Shown: positions 14,275 through 14,767 of the stretch, piece by piece
How the letters are laid out: every line of letters begins with the position of its first letter
Position numbering within the stretch: the first letter of the stretch is position 1
Source: an uncultured Alistipes sp.
GTDB taxonomy: Bacteria; Bacteroidota; Bacteroidia; Bacteroidales; Rikenellaceae
DNA: 14,767 bases
Assembly (NCBI GenBank): GCA_958449275.1
Contig: CAUDHE010000064.1
Coordinates: 1 to 14,767 of the forward strand
Direction: 5' to 3'
Notes under the pieces: model-generated
The model's input: only the letters and a program-made list of their open reading frames with translations
The model's database searches: none
What the model was told of the DNA's origin: nothing
Translations under genes and position numbers: made by a program

Positions 14275-14300
14275 CGCCCTGCCGATTGTCGGGCAGGGCG
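14275..14300. terminator. Strong GC hairpin between the right-edge gene and the phosphoesterase promoter
   Basis: A 9-bp perfect stem, CGCCCTGCC (14275-14283) with GGCAGGGCG (14292-14300), loop of 8. It lies 19 bases after the stop of the minus-strand gene at the right edge. The T-run (ATTTTAT) follows on the plus strand; on the minus strand the hairpin is followed by AAATC, so for the gene it should serve it is not a classic intrinsic terminator. Confidence 0.5.
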
Positions 14301-14319
14301 ATTTTATCGACGGGTCATT

Positions 14320-14767
14320 TCATTTGTCCGTCGTCGTTATCTCGACCAAGGCAGGCAATTTCTGAAATATGCTTGCCGTAGTTACTTTTATACGTTTCAC
14401 GTTTTCCGCCTCCACGGATTGAAAAACGTTTTTGAGTTTTTCGGCGTTGGCGTTGATCGGTTGTCCGTTCAACGTTATTTTGTATCTCGGATTCAACATC
14501 ACTTTGGGGTCTTCGTTCCAAAGATCGAAAAACGGCGCATAATTCAGAATATCGAACAGTGTTTTTCCCGTCAGCCGTTTATCGGGCGTGATGTCCATTT
14601 GGTAATGATGTCTGTGCAGTTTCAGTTTCAGCAGGTCCGAGATGTCGGATTCCACGCCGTCCTCATACGTCAGCGTCAACGGCTGTTCGAACTCGTAATG
14701 GCGCATCATGTCGAGCGGGAACAGCATTTTCTTGTATCCCGCGCCGCCGATTTCGGCTATGTAGGCG
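14320..14767 (-). CDS. C-terminal part of an unidentified protein with a plug-like end
   Basis: About 149 codons ending at a TGA (14320-14322). The frame is open across the right edge, and the in-frame ATG at 14725-14727 is preceded by protein-like sequence (IGGAGYKK), so the gene very probably begins outside the window. I do not recognise the family. The last 80 residues have the rhythm of a TonB-receptor plug domain: GKTLFDILNYAPFFDLW, then YKITLNGQPI, then ENVKRIKVTTAS and ALVEITTTDK, but the protein stops exactly where a barrel should begin. It could be a plug-like domain at the end of a surface or secreted protein, or a truncated receptor. The upstream part (YEFEQPLTLTYEDGVESDI) looks beta-rich. 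The sequence is less GC-rich in look than its neighbours. Confidence 0.7.
   Translation of the reverse strand, partial: AYIAEIGGAGYKKMLFPLDMMRHYEFEQPLTLTYEDGVESDISDLLKLKLHRHHYQMDITPDKRLTGKTLFDILNYAPFFDLWNEDPKVMLNPRYKITLNGQPINANAEKLKNVFQSVEAENVKRIKVTTASIFQKLPALVEITTTDK

Noticed and set aside
1..14767. CRISPR array, insertion sequence, integrase, phage or toxin-antitoxin genes
   Set aside because: No regularly spaced direct repeats, transposase or integrase motifs, or terminal inverted repeats were seen; the tRNA-Leu is followed by its own terminator and the B12 operon, with no integrated element or duplicated tRNA end.

Overview
The window reads as chromosomal DNA of a GC-rich member of the Bacteroidales, most like Alistipes/Rikenellaceae. 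This is inferred from the repeated Bacteroidota -7 promoter box TAnnTTTG, from lipoproteins with an acidic run after the lipobox cysteine, and from family content (NigD-like, BtuG-like, WbsX, DUF4422). No species can be fixed from this sequence alone.

Layout. Positions 1-1799, all minus strand: an ECF sigma factor overlapping a partial membrane protein that is probably its anti-sigma partner, and a NigD-like lipoprotein. Positions 2009-4940, plus strand: a clear promoter, then lnt (lipoprotein N-acyltransferase) and folC (folate polyglutamylation), 9 bases apart. Positions 4959-9741, minus strand: a tightly overlapping four-gene operon, in transcription order a COG2509-type FAD oxidoreductase, a WbsX/GH99-like protein, glf (UDP-galactopyranose mutase) and a DUF4422 protein. 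It ends in a hairpin shared with convergent folC. Positions 9805-9938: tRNA-Leu(UAG) with its promoter box and terminator. Positions 10008-13552, plus strand: a promoter box, a cobalamin riboswitch, an intrinsic terminator, then btuG (surface B12-binding propeller lipoprotein) and btuB (TonB-dependent B12 transporter). Positions 13703-14767, minus strand: a YfcE-type metallophosphoesterase, and at the right edge the C-terminal part of a larger protein of uncertain family.

How the genes work together. The btuG-btuB unit is a vitamin B12 capture and import device under B12 feedback through the riboswitch. The glf operon points to galactofuranose-containing surface glycan, with WbsX and DUF4422 as candidate partners in making it. 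The most unusual feature is a run of nine G residues inside glf. Loss of one G creates a stop two codons beyond the tract, and gain of one G creates a stop eleven codons beyond it, so the gene may switch on and off by slippage. The rest (sigma/anti-sigma, NigD, lnt, folC, phosphoesterase, tRNA) is ordinary for the group. I saw no CRISPR array, insertion sequence, integrase or phage gene.
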